Part shown: in pieces, positions 8,757 through 17,969 of the stretch | Layout: each line of letters opens with the position of its first letter | Position numbering within the stretch: the stretch's first letter is position 1 | NCBI RefSeq assembly: GCF_007750395.1 | Contig: NZ_CP036281.1 | Coordinates: 4,239,001-4,303,000 of the forward strand | Reading direction: 5' to 3' | Length of the DNA: 64,000 bases | DNA from: Polystyrenella longa | Lineage (GTDB): Bacteria; Planctomycetota; Planctomycetia; Planctomycetales; Planctomycetaceae | Program-made: the position numbers and the translations under genes | Notes under the pieces: model-generated | What the model saw: the letters and a program-made list of their open reading frames with translations, nothing else | What the model was told of the DNA's origin: nothing | Database searches by the model: none

Positions 8757-10247
8757 ATGGCCGAATTTTCAAAGCTAAACTCACGTAAAAAGGTGACTCC
8801 CGTCGCCGTTTTGCTGATAGTTATCGTCGTGATCTTGCTGATCGTCGGCGGCTTTCATCGACACCAGGTTCGAAGTCGATATCTGAGGCACGGAAGTGAA
8901 ACGAAATTCATCGAGACAGAACGCGTCGTGCCAAGTTGGATGGAAACCCTCGGCGTCGCTAGTTGGCTTCCTGAGACGATGTTCCAAAAACCTCGTAGCG
9001 TTTTCTCCTAATCCGACGAGGAGTTGCTGCAGATGAATCGATATTTTGACCTCAGCGGTGTGCGATACATTGGGTTGAGTGGTCCAGAAATCACCGAAGC
9101 CGCGATTCCTGTACCCAATGGCTGTCCGGAATTAAAAGAACTACAACTCACATATACATCGATAACGACTTCAGGCTTATCACAACTCACCGTCAAAGAT
9201 AATATTACCAGTCTGCAGATATCGACAGCAGCAGTCAGTGACGAATTCTTCGCACATCCGTCACAGTTTCCCCAACTGCAGCAACTCTTTCTTAATAGCG
9301 ATCAGCTTACGAATGACGGCCTGTCCTCCCTTTGTCAGATCAGTTCGTTGAGGACACTCCACCTGACGCAATCTGAAGGAGTCACTAATGCCGTTATGGA
9401 TCATATTGCTTACCTAAACAATCTTGATCGACTCTCACTGCATAACGTCGATATCTCTCGGTTCCGTCTCGACCTGAAGTCCCCACTAACTCATCTGCAC
9501 ATCACTGGAGAAATAATCGATCAGCTCCCCGATCAGCTGGTCGAACAAATATGCAATACGACGAGTCTTAAAACTCTGGAACTAGAGCAATGTTCGATGA
9601 CCGAGGCAGACTTACTCCGCATTTGTGACCTTCCACTGCTGACCTGTCTGAATATTCCCAACATGGACGTTACCTCTGCAGTGATCGAAAAGATCGCCAC
9701 CAAGGGCAGGTTCGATTATCTCGGATTATCTGCCGATCGAATCACCGAACAACAGGTGTCGCAGTTGAACGAGCTCTCGGCTTTTCCTGATTTGCGGCTA
9801 GGACTGAATTTTCAGAAACCCAAAGAATCGGCCACAGCATACGACCATTTGCTCGTACTGCAACCGGAAACCACCTTAAGGTTCACCCGCATCAAACTGA
9901 CTGAGAAACATCGCCGAATCTTTAACAAGAAGAATGTTGCTTCCATCCAACTGGTTGGAGTTACCTTGCCTGATGACGGACTGAAATCGTTCAAGAGGAC
10001 CAATCCCGTCTGGGGAATTCGCATATATGATGTCCCACTCTCGATAAGTGATGTAAGACACATCGCTAAATACAATATTGAAGACGAATTAATTCTGTTC
10101 AAAACGGGCTTGGACGAAACGATGATTCCAGCCCTTTTTGAACAGTCGTCGCTGCCCCGCTACCTAGACATCAAGTTTAACAAGTTGACCAGAGATACGC
10201 GTGACCAGTTACTCGAACAATTCCCTCAAAATCTCTTGATCTTCTAG
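8757..10247 (+). pseudogene. Membrane-anchored leucine-rich-repeat protein interrupted by one in-frame TAA
   Basis: The frame from ATG 8757 encodes a short tail, a hydrophobic anchor (PVAVLLIVIVVILLIVGG, about residues 14-31), then stops at TAA 9009-9011. The same frame is then open for another 411 codons to 10247 with no frameshift. The product aligns without gaps to the next gene: ETMF, nine positions, then SDEE, against ETMY, nine positions ending in Tyr, then SDEE. The stop therefore replaces a tyrosine codon (TAT to TAA is one base). The downstream part contains degenerate LRRs (LKELQL, LRTLHL, LDRLSL, LKTLEL). A GAGGAG at 9018-9023 lies 9 bp before ATG 9033, so an anchorless product could be made by reinitiation. 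Possible readings are recent nonsense mutation, readthrough, or a sequencing error. Confidence 0.8.
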
Positions 10248-10277
10248 TTCGATCACCTGTTCGAGAAATAAATCTCT

Positions 10278-11786
10278 ATGCAAATCCCTCCTACGATCAG
10301 TCTAACAACCCGTCAAATCAAGGTACTGTTGGTGGTCGTCTTCCTTTTGGTGATATTCCTCTTCATTGCTAACGAATACCAGAAGCACCAACGGCGTAAA
10401 CACCTCATTCTCTTCCAGAATGAGATTCGGACCATATTTTCCGAACAACGTATTCCAGAATGGATCAACTCCTACGGTCTTTCGGAGTGGGTGACGGAGA
10501 CGATGTATCATGCGGTCACTTATGCGAAGTGCTATTCGGATGAGGAATTTATGGAGGTCGTCGAGTTATTCGATCTGGATAACCTCGATACGATGATGCT
10601 CTCAGGTAAGAAGATTACCGATAACTCAATCAGGCTACTCAATCGGCTCCCGAATCTTAAAGAACTTGAGTTGTTCAACACATCGATCACGCCCTCGGGG
10701 ATGCAAGAATTCACCAACACGCGACAGCTTTCTGTTTTCAGGGCTAGCGGCGCAGGAATCGATGACCAGTTTTTTAGTGATTCGTCAAGATTCCCTGTGC
10801 TTAGAAAGGTGGATATATACAGAGAGAATCTCACTGATCAAGGATTCTCCCAACTCTGCCGATTGACGACGCTGGAAGAGTTATCGGTTTACGAATGCTC
10901 GAAGATCAAGGGAACGGCATTGGAGCAACTTTCGAAGCTCCCCAACCTCACTTCGCTTCAATTGTATGATCTGAACATTGAGCAGAAAGCGATTTCGAAG
11001 ATTCATCTGAATACTAAACTGCAATCTCTCTATTTATTCCTCCCACAAGTGGGCGAGCTTCCTTCCGAGCTTGCCGACGGTATCGCCCGGTTGCCGAACC
11101 TCACATTTCTGCACCTTCAGGGGATGAGAATAAACGAGAATGTCCCCCTAAAACTTGCCGACATCAATGGTTTAGATGCGATCTCGCTACCCGACAGCCC
11201 GATTTCTACTGAATTCCTGCTGCGGGTGATGGAGAAAGGGAGTCGTGCCGAACTGACCCTGTCTGCCAATCATTTGACGTCTGAACAAATTGAAATTCTC
11301 AATCGGTTCTATCCAGATGCAGGGCCGGGGACGGGGCCAGATCTCTTTTTTTCAGACCAAGGACCAATTCCTACGAATTTCGATCCACTTCTGGAATTAC
11401 GACCCGCTCCACGCGACCTGACCTTCTTTCGATTGAAACTGACCAAAAGTCACATCGATTTCATCAAAAAAGTAAACCCAAATGGTCTAGCAATGATGGA
11501 AGTGATTCTTCCGGAAGAGGGACTGAGCTGGATTAATGATCTCAGCTCTCTCGGAAAAATTGCTATCAGTACCATGCCCATTTCGAATACGAATTTACGG
11601 CAGTTGAACTCGCCCCGTTTCGGGGCGCTACTCTTGTTCGACACTGGGCTGGACGAGTCTTCGGTGGAGGTCATCAAAAAACTCGATCCCATGCCGAAAA
11701 GGATACGATTGTTTTACCATGACATCCCACGTCATTCCCGAGAGGAACTGATATACGGGCACCCCAAGTCCAATTTTCACTTCTAA
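10278..11786 (+). CDS. Membrane-anchored leucine-rich-repeat protein (intact paralogue)
   Basis: 502 residues. A short cytoplasmic N-terminus precedes one hydrophobic segment (KVLLVVVFLLVIFLFIA, about 15-31), which has no cleavage site and looks like a signal anchor. The rest is presumably outside the cytoplasm and consists of irregular leucine-rich repeats (LKELEL, LEELSV, LTSLQL, LQSLYL, LTFLHL). It is colinear over its whole length with the interrupted gene 30 bp upstream, so the pair arose by tandem duplication and is probably cotranscribed. LRR proteins typically bind proteins; no partner is evident. Exact function unknown. Confidence 0.8.
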   Translation: MQIPPTISLTTRQIKVLLVVVFLLVIFLFIANEYQKHQRRKHLILFQNEIRTIFSEQRIPEWINSYGLSEWVTETMYHAVTYAKCYSDEEFMEVVELFDLDNLDTMMLSGKKITDNSIRLLNRLPNLKELELFNTSITPSGMQEFTNTRQLSVFRASGAGIDDQFFSDSSRFPVLRKVDIYRENLTDQGFSQLCRLTTLEELSVYECSKIKGTALEQLSKLPNLTSLQLYDLNIEQKAISKIHLNTKLQSLYLFLPQVGELPSELADGIARLPNLTFLHLQGMRINENVPLKLADINGLDAISLPDSPISTEFLLRVMEKGSRAELTLSANHLTSEQIEILNRFYPDAGPGTGPDLFFSDQGPIPTNFDPLLELRPAPRDLTFFRLKLTKSHIDFIKKVNPNGLAMMEVILPEEGLSWINDLSSLGKIAISTMPISNTNLRQLNSPRFGALLLFDTGLDESSVEVIKKLDPMPKRIRLFYHDIPRHSREELIYGHPKSNFHF

Positions 11787-11898
11787 GCCCGGGTGGCTCC
11801 CGTCTTGATTCCCGGTCCGATTTCAAGGTACTATACAGCCCCTTCATGGCGGACGTCAGGATGCGTTCTATTTTGGATTGATCAGAGGAGTTTCAGGG

Positions 11899-14055
11899 AT
11901 GAGTTCAGGTACACCACAGCCCAGTCGGAATCGGTTGGATTCCATTGGCGAGAGTTCGATCGATCCCGCTCTCTGGGAGGAAACACCGGTTATTGAACCG
12001 GAAGAGTTGACCGAGGCCATCGTCAATTCCTGCGAATACTTCTTCGATCAGCAAGCCCCCGCAGGCTATTGGGTGGGAGAATTGCAGGGTGATACAATTC
12101 TGGAATCGGAATACGTCCTGCTGCTTACCTATCTCGGCAAAGAAGACTCCCAAGACGTTGAACTGGCCGCGAACTACATCGTCTCTCAACAGACGTCCGA
12201 GGGAGGCTGGGCGACGTACCCGGGTGGGCCAACTGACATCTCCGTTTCGGTCAAAGCCTACCTCGCTCTGAAAATCGCTGGACACGATCCCGAGTCAGAA
12301 AGAATGCAGCGGGCACGCGAAGCCATTCTCGCTGCGGGTGGAGCAGAGAAGATGAACAGCTTCACCCGGTACTACATGGCCGTGTTGGGAATCCTCTCCT
12401 GGCAGCAATGCCCGGCAGTTCCTCCCGAGTTGATGTTGCTCCCCAAATGGATGCCGTTCAACATTTACGACATGTCCGCCTGGTCACGGACCATCGTGGT
12501 TCCTCTCAGTATTATCTGGAATTACAAACCGGTTCGCCAGATCGACTCCAAATTTCACATTGATGAAATCTTCGTTAAAACCGCGCAAGAATTACCTGCC
12601 AGCATGCCGAAGTCGACTGTCGTTGATGACACCGGAAAGAAACGGCTTATTGACTGGTGGCGGTTCTTCCAGATCACCGACAGCGGGTTGAAGTGGATCG
12701 ACCGATTACGGCTGCGCCCTTTCAAAAATATAGCTGCGAAAAAAGCGGAAGAATGGATGCTACATCGATTCGCCGGAAGTGATGGTCTGGGTGCGATTTT
12801 CCCACCGATCATCTGGAGCATTATTTCTCTAGGATGCCGTGGATATAAAGAAGATGCTCCCGAAATCCAGGCCCCTCATGAAGAATTGAATCGGTTGAAG
12901 ATTTACGAGGACGATACCCTCCGCCTGCAACCTTGCAAATCCCCTGTTTGGGATACAGCGATTACTACCATCGCGTTGAGAGAGGCAAATGTTTCCCCCG
13001 ATCATCCGTCGCTGCGAAAATCAGTTGATTGGTTACTCTCCAAAGAGGTCCGCACTGAAGGTGACTGGGCGGAGAATTTGAAGGGAGCCGAACCAAGCGG
13101 TTGGTTCTTTGAATTCGAAAACAAGTTCTATCCGGATACCGATGATACATGCATGGTACTAATGGCGCTATGTCGATCCTTACCTGAGAATAATGTGGGA
13201 CAGTGGTCAGCCGACCTGCTACTCGACGACTGGAGCCCACACGAAATCGACAAAGATGTCTCGGCGATTATTTCCACCCGGGCCAGCGATATCTATGACG
13301 CGACGACTCAGATTGATCGACTGACTCCCATCCTCAATTCACTCCGCCGAGGTTGCCGTTGGGTTCTGGCGATGCAGTCCAAAGATGGGGGTTGGGGCGC
13401 GTTCGACCCGAACAACACGAGAGATATCTACACCCAGGTTCCTTTCGCCGATCACAATGCGATGATCGACCCGAGCACCGTGGATCTGACCGGTCGTATG
13501 CTGGAGATGTTCGCCACACTGAACATCTCTCGCAACCACTCCGCAGTGAAGCTGGCTCTCCAGCATGTCTGGAAAAACCAGGAACGCGACTTTACCTGGT
13601 TTGGTCGCTGGGGTGTGAATTACATTTATGGTACCTGGCAATGTCTGGTCGGTCTGGCCGAGATCGGCGTCCCTGCCCATGACGTTCGTGTGATCAAAGC
13701 GGCACAGTGGCTGAAAGAATGTCAGCAGTCCGACGGTGGTTGGGGCGAAACGGTCGCGACCTACGATAATCCAACATTAAAAGGAACGGGCACCACGACA
13801 CCCTCGCAGACCGCCTGGGCACTGATGGGGCTAATGGCGGCTGGTGAAACTCAAACACCCGCGGTTGCCCGTGGAGTAAAATTCCTGCTGGATCGACAAG
13901 AGGAAGAGGGAACCTGGGAAGAAACAGAGTTCACAGGGACCGGCTTTCCCCGCGTCTTCTACCTGCGATATCACGAGTACCGCAACTACTTCCCGTTGAT
14001 GGCTCTGGCTCGTTTTCGCCGCCTCATGCAGGAAGCGGAATCGCGTCAACGGTAG
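11899..14055 (+). CDS. shc: Squalene-hopene cyclase
   Basis: 718 residues from ATG 11899, chosen because AGAGGAG sits 8 bp upstream; the frame also extends to a TTG at 11878. The enzyme protonates squalene and cyclises it to hopene, the first committed step to hopanoid membrane lipids, and acts as a monotopic membrane enzyme. The catalytic DxDD motif is present as DTDDTC near residue 413. Several QW motifs are visible (QQTSEGGWATY, QSKDGGWGAF, QQSDGGWGETV, QEEEGTWEE). Length fits the family. No other hopanoid biosynthesis gene lies beside it. It converges on the ExbD gene with only 10 bp between stops. Confidence 0.96.
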   Translation: MSSGTPQPSRNRLDSIGESSIDPALWEETPVIEPEELTEAIVNSCEYFFDQQAPAGYWVGELQGDTILESEYVLLLTYLGKEDSQDVELAANYIVSQQTSEGGWATYPGGPTDISVSVKAYLALKIAGHDPESERMQRAREAILAAGGAEKMNSFTRYYMAVLGILSWQQCPAVPPELMLLPKWMPFNIYDMSAWSRTIVVPLSIIWNYKPVRQIDSKFHIDEIFVKTAQELPASMPKSTVVDDTGKKRLIDWWRFFQITDSGLKWIDRLRLRPFKNIAAKKAEEWMLHRFAGSDGLGAIFPPIIWSIISLGCRGYKEDAPEIQAPHEELNRLKIYEDDTLRLQPCKSPVWDTAITTIALREANVSPDHPSLRKSVDWLLSKEVRTEGDWAENLKGAEPSGWFFEFENKFYPDTDDTCMVLMALCRSLPENNVGQWSADLLLDDWSPHEIDKDVSAIISTRASDIYDATTQIDRLTPILNSLRRGCRWVLAMQSKDGGWGAFDPNNTRDIYTQVPFADHNAMIDPSTVDLTGRMLEMFATLNISRNHSAVKLALQHVWKNQERDFTWFGRWGVNYIYGTWQCLVGLAEIGVPAHDVRVIKAAQWLKECQQSDGGWGETVATYDNPTLKGTGTTTPSQTAWALMGLMAAGETQTPAVARGVKFLLDRQEEEGTWEETEFTGTGFPRVFYLRYHEYRNYFPLMALARFRRLMQEAESRQR

Positions 14056-14065
14056 ATCGCTGTCG

Positions 14066-14524
14066 TCAATTGAGCGTCTCTGTCTGGGGATCAATCGCGA
14101 AGCTGATCTGCTCGAACTTGACTGCCTGGCAAAGATCATAGATTTCCAGCACCGTCTGCATGGTGACTTCATCTCCAGCATCGATAATCACGGGCATCTC
14201 TGTAGTGAAGCTGGCCAGTTCCCGCAGATTCGTTTCCAGCTCGTCCAGGCTCGAGAGTTCCCGGTCATTAATCTTAATAAGCGAGACTCCTTCCGTGGTC
14301 TGATCAAGCGTGATCCAGGCTCGGTCGACTGGTGGCCGTTTTTCATTAGGAGTCTGGCTCTCCACATTTCCGGCCGCTAGCGGAGTCGGTAGAAGAAACT
14401 CTTTCAATCGGCCTGCCGATGCACACACGAAGAAGATCAGCAGCAGGAAGACGACATCGATCATAGGTGTCATCACCCGCTCGGTGTCTCGAGTTCGCAT
14501 TTGCCGATAGGTCGGTATTCGCAC
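14066..14524 (-). CDS. ExbD/TolR family biopolymer transport protein
   Basis: 152 residues from a GTG at 14524, supported by AAGGA 8 bp upstream. A short cytoplasmic tail leads to VMTPMIDVVFLLLIFFVCAS, the ExbD signature with the membrane aspartate that takes part in proton-driven energy transfer. A periplasmic domain follows. ExbD normally works with ExbB (or TolQ/TolR), energising outer-membrane transport or envelope processes. No ExbB-like gene is next to it; the preceding gene on this strand is an exported protein of unknown role. The partner must be encoded elsewhere, or the protein is a paralogue serving another ExbB. Confidence 0.88.
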   Translation of the reverse strand: MRIPTYRQMRTRDTERVMTPMIDVVFLLLIFFVCASAGRLKEFLLPTPLAAGNVESQTPNEKRPPVDRAWITLDQTTEGVSLIKINDRELSSLDELETNLRELASFTTEMPVIIDAGDEVTMQTVLEIYDLCQAVKFEQISFAIDPQTETLN

Positions 14525-14606
14525 GCAGCCATTCCTTGAAACTGGTTATCATCATCCATGAATCGATTCCACTCAGCTCAGAGTAAATTGAGCCTGACTG
14601 TCGGGA

Positions 14607-15848
14607 TTAATCGAGCAGGAAAAACCGCTCAGCTTGTTCGACTGTCTTCGGATCTTTCTCCCGGATATCGTCCAGGTAATTTTTGGCCTCAGCCGCGACG
14701 TTCTGTGCGTCTTCATCGGCATCGTCTTTAGAGCCGGCCTGAATCGCCGACAGATAATACCGAATGATGGCCCGTTTAATCGCGCCGATTTCATACCCCT
14801 CGGCCCCATACATTTCATGGAGACGATCGAGAATGGACCAATCCTGCCAGCGGGCAAGGTCGCCAATCACAAGGTCAACGAGTTCTTTTCGTTCGAGCAG
14901 AATTCGCATCGACTGACGAAGGCGTTCTTTAGAAATTCGCTCGTCGCCATAGTTCCACATGAACCGGACCGCCTGCATGGCTGAGTAGGTCTCACTGAAT
15001 GGCACTTCGGCGGAAGGTTTGAGTTTACGATCTTCAATTACCTTCAAGCCATCTTCCTTAGTCAGGACAAGGTATCCGGCCATAATTCCGTCGATTCCCA
15101 AACGGAAGTCGGTCTTCTGCTCGGTAATTTTCTCTTCCAGCAGTTTGGCATCCTCGTCTTTACCGCACAAACCGAGCATCAAGCCATACAGGCCCATACG
15201 GGTTGAAAGTGTTGCGGCGCGAATCTGATCCTGGGGGTCATCAGAATATGCTGCCAGCACCCACTCCCGCAGTTTCTCGCGGGGCATTTTGTCGGCGAGT
15301 GGAACAATGTCTTCATAAGGGGCGTTTGCGAACTCTGCATAAGCGTCATTCGCGACCAACTCCTCGGGAAACTCGAGGAACTGAATGTAATATTCGAGCC
15401 GTTTCGTGGTTGGCACTTCCATTGCTGGTGCCTGCATTATGTAGTCGTAACTAAGATCCGAAACGTCCAGTGGAGAGTCCCAGTCGACTGAAGTTTCTCC
15501 CGAAGTCCCCAATAACAGCATTTTCTGGCCTTTTTCCGCCGAACGAAATCGGTTGAGAACGATCTCGTCTCCTTTTTTCAAACCGTTGTCTGACTGTTTG
15601 ACCACGGCGACAATCTTCAGGTGAGTCTGGCTCGCCTCGTCCGCCGTACCCCGCTCGGAAGATTGCCATTCTGCCAGCACGACCGCGTCTGACTGGTTTA
15701 CCTGTTCCGCTAATGTCAACGAGGGTGCGCTACAGAACGGACAAGCGACGACAGCGGTTTGAAAAGAATAGCCTCCCACCAACGCCAAGCACATCACTAC
15801 CAGTGAGTACCTGAATTTCGCACTTCGAATTCGTGATGGAATAGACAT
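14607..15848 (-). CDS. Exported planctomycete protein of unknown function
   Basis: 413 residues with an N-terminal signal peptide (positive start, then YSLVVMCLALVGGYSF). Mature protein begins around ACPFCSAPSLTLAEQ, a Cys-Pro-Phe-Cys motif followed by a Leu-rich segment that I recall in other planctomycete exported proteins. Next comes a beta-rich ~80-residue part (VVLAEWQ, HLKIVAVVKQ, IVLNRFRSAEKGQKMLLLG) resembling small OB-like folds, then a mostly helical C-terminal half with repeated short helices. The CxxC could bind metal or be redox-active. It precedes exbD by 82 bp on the same strand and may be cotranscribed with it. I do not recognise a function. Confidence 0.7.
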   Translation of the reverse strand: MSIPSRIRSAKFRYSLVVMCLALVGGYSFQTAVVACPFCSAPSLTLAEQVNQSDAVVLAEWQSSERGTADEASQTHLKIVAVVKQSDNGLKKGDEIVLNRFRSAEKGQKMLLLGTSGETSVDWDSPLDVSDLSYDYIMQAPAMEVPTTKRLEYYIQFLEFPEELVANDAYAEFANAPYEDIVPLADKMPREKLREWVLAAYSDDPQDQIRAATLSTRMGLYGLMLGLCGKDEDAKLLEEKITEQKTDFRLGIDGIMAGYLVLTKEDGLKVIEDRKLKPSAEVPFSETYSAMQAVRFMWNYGDERISKERLRQSMRILLERKELVDLVIGDLARWQDWSILDRLHEMYGAEGYEIGAIKRAIIRYYLSAIQAGSKDDADEDAQNVAAEAKNYLDDIREKDPKTVEQAERFFLLD

Positions 15849-15982
15849 ATCATAAACCTCTTTTTGATTTGCAGGCGAGTTAATTCAGGTTGCAGGAGGG
15901 AAAGTTTAAAGGTGGAACGAGGAGGGGAAATAATAAGAAGGTGACAAGCCTTGGGTTCGTTGACTGGTACTTAATCTGAAGC

Positions 15983-16924
15983 TTACTTCTGAATGATGAC
16001 CGCCTCATCGATTTGATATAACTTCAACAGTTTATCGTCGTCCCAAGCTTCGGGAGTAATGTGAAAACGTCCCACCACATCGAAAGGCCGGTTGGGAATG
16101 TAATTGGTTGTGGTTCCCTCTTTCAACTTTACCCGAATGATATCATAGATTTTGGGGTCGCGACCGAAACAGCAAATATCATTATCACGGGCAAGCAGGA
16201 ACTTTTCGATTCCTGTTTCCTGAAAGGGAGGGTACATGAACCCGCGGATTCGAATCCGCTGACCATCCAGCATCATCAGCCAGTCTGGAAAATGATCAAC
16301 CGCATCCAACGGAACCGGTTCCATGTTCAGCACTTTCAACAGGTCAATGTCGTCATAACTGATCTGTAGAGCTTTTTCCTTACCAACCTTTTTGAAGCTG
16401 TTCTCTTCTACGAGCAATTTAATCTTGCGTAGCTCTATAACAGCTTCCGGACGAGGTGCCATCACGGGTTCGCGCGACAGAATACTCTCTTCCTGGATAT
16501 TCGTGGCTATCGATACCGCAGAAACTGTGGGCTCTGATGAAGATTGTTCAGAGACTTCCTCACTCGTAACTTCGTCATTCTCCAGCGGAGCGGATGACGC
16601 GCTCTGAGAAGTGTCGGGCGTGCTGTCTTCCTCCGAGGAGGCAGGTTCTTCGTTTGGCTTGTCCTCGGATCCGGAATTTTTGCCGCCCTGCTTTTCCGGT
16701 AGAAGTTCTTGCATCACTTCCACCTCTTCTGGAGATGGAAAGACTTTTTCGAAAGCTTTCTCTTCGGTTTCTTCGCTCAAGGGCAAATCGCCTGGAGTCA
16801 TGACCGGAGCCGCAGAAGTGGCCGAAGCAGGACTTTCGTACTTGGACGTATCGATATTCTGTTCACATCCACAGAAATAACAAAGCATCCCACCTAGTAT
16901 TAGCAAGTTCAGATGATATTTCAT
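15983..16924 (-). CDS. Lipoprotein with C-terminal DUF3299 domain
   Basis: 313 residues. Lipoprotein signal peptide with lipobox ending at FCGC (Cys near 20). A long Ser/Glu-rich low-complexity linker covers about 25-150. The C-terminal ~130 residues are a DUF3299 domain: LDGQRIRIRGFMYPP, then LLARDNDICCFGRDPKIYD, then PFDVVGRFHI. The CCFG pair is shared with the next gene. The start ATG overlaps the stop of the upstream gene by 4 bp (ATGA, 16921-16924), indicating translational coupling. It is the last gene of the ABC/DUF3299 cluster. DUF3299 proteins are known next to LolD/MacB-like ABC genes and histidine-rich proteins in zinc-responsive clusters of other bacteria (recalled, not checked), so a periplasmic metal-related role is plausible. 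Confidence 0.8.
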   Translation of the reverse strand: MKYHLNLLILGGMLCYFCGCEQNIDTSKYESPASATSAAPVMTPGDLPLSEETEEKAFEKVFPSPEEVEVMQELLPEKQGGKNSGSEDKPNEEPASSEEDSTPDTSQSASSAPLENDEVTSEEVSEQSSSEPTVSAVSIATNIQEESILSREPVMAPRPEAVIELRKIKLLVEENSFKKVGKEKALQISYDDIDLLKVLNMEPVPLDAVDHFPDWLMMLDGQRIRIRGFMYPPFQETGIEKFLLARDNDICCFGRDPKIYDIIRVKLKEGTTTNYIPNRPFDVVGRFHITPEAWDDDKLLKLYQIDEAVIIQK

Positions 16925-17652
16925 TCTGCCCCAAAGGACGTTTTAGCCCGTCCGAATTGTGTCGCTTCCAAAACGTATACCGGCTGTCCGGAAGGAGCAT
17001 CTGGATATGCTCGCAGAGTTCCCGCGACAGAAACCAATCCTTGTCGGTAGTCGACGGTTTGTCCATCCTGCATGACAACTTGCATATTGTCGTAAGGAGC
17101 CGGATCTCCACCGAAGCAGCATTTACCGTTGTCTTTAAGCAGAATGAATTTCTCCATATTCTGCCCCATATTTGTATTCCACATGTAGCCTTTAAGAAAG
17201 ACTTTCTGATCCACAAATTTCTTTGCTACGACAGGCGGGATCATACGACGACCATTGGCATCTTCGTCAAACTGCTCTTGGGAAATCTCATGAGAGAAAT
17301 GAACTCGCAGATAACCGTCCGGTACTTCTGTCGCATAGGCGTATGCATGCGAGCTGATACCGAGAGTAAAGCAGGCGATTGAGCCGTAGAAGCCTGTTTT
17401 CGCCAAGCCCATTCCGCCGAATTCGCCTGCTCCTTTGCGAATCGTCCGCAACGCAATCCAACTGACAATTATCCCACCGAGGGCGACAAATATTCCGATT
17501 AGCGCTAAAAATGCAGACAGGCTGAAGACAGCCAGTGCAACTCCGACGGCAGCCATCATGGGAATTGGCTTATAGTCGAAATCGTTGAATTGATCGTCCT
17601 TAGACGTGAACGTAGTGTCACCTGTTAATGACGCGGCATCTGGTGTCGACAT
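16921..17652 (-). CDS. Membrane protein with DUF4190-like helices and DUF3299-like domain
   Basis: 243 residues. Two or three hydrophobic helices (about 32-110) include the small-residue pattern GGIIVSWIALRTIRKGAGEF and GMGLAKTGFYGSIACFTLG, as in DUF4190 membrane proteins. The C-terminal ~120 residues are DUF3299-like: VFLKGYMWNTNMGQNMEKF, LLKDNGKCCFGGDPAPYDN, and SVAGTLRAY. It overlaps the lipoprotein gene by 4 bp. The two genes therefore encode a membrane-anchored and a lipid-anchored DUF3299 domain, which may act as a pair at the outer face of the cytoplasmic membrane. It lies 317 bp downstream of the ABC permease gene on the same strand. Confidence 0.78.
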   Translation of the reverse strand: MSTPDAASLTGDTTFTSKDDQFNDFDYKPIPMMAAVGVALAVFSLSAFLALIGIFVALGGIIVSWIALRTIRKGAGEFGGMGLAKTGFYGSIACFTLGISSHAYAYATEVPDGYLRVHFSHEISQEQFDEDANGRRMIPPVVAKKFVDQKVFLKGYMWNTNMGQNMEKFILLKDNGKCCFGGDPAPYDNMQVVMQDGQTVDYRQGLVSVAGTLRAYPDAPSGQPVYVLEATQFGRAKTSFGAE

Positions 17653-17969
17653 GGTTTAATACTCGACTGAAAAAAGGACCATCCGATTGGATGACGACCT
17701 ACAGAATAAGATGGAACAATAAAGGGTATATATAGAGCTTCAATCATATCAGGATACGAAGCCGTTTCCAGTATTGATGTCCAAAATGTACTGAAATGAG
17801 AGAGCCCGCCTGCTACTCTTCTCTACGATCAGATCAAGAAGCCTGATTGAAAAATTCATGGCAGATTAACAGAGTCGCATCTCGCCAGATTTACGCTGGC
17901 ACGGGTCGCCTCAGTTCTAACTGCAACACCAAGACGACCTATCTCAATACCAATCAAAGACTTACGGCT
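17653..17969. other. Intergenic region between ABC permease and DUF3299 genes
   Basis: 317 bp on the path of the leftward cluster. No gene is credible. It contains an AT-rich stretch (TATATATAGAG near 17730) that could hold a secondary leftward promoter, but I saw no second copy of the Fur-like inverted repeat. Cotranscription with the permease is therefore uncertain. Confidence 0.4.

Noticed and set aside
12965-13682. Several open frames on both strands within the squalene-hopene cyclase gene
   Set aside because: They are antisense or shifted-frame shadows of a conserved enzyme.
16244-16259. GCGGATTCGAATCCGC, resembling a tRNA T-arm
   Set aside because: It is a palindrome inside the DUF3299 lipoprotein coding sequence, with no acceptor stem, anticodon arm or CCA nearby.
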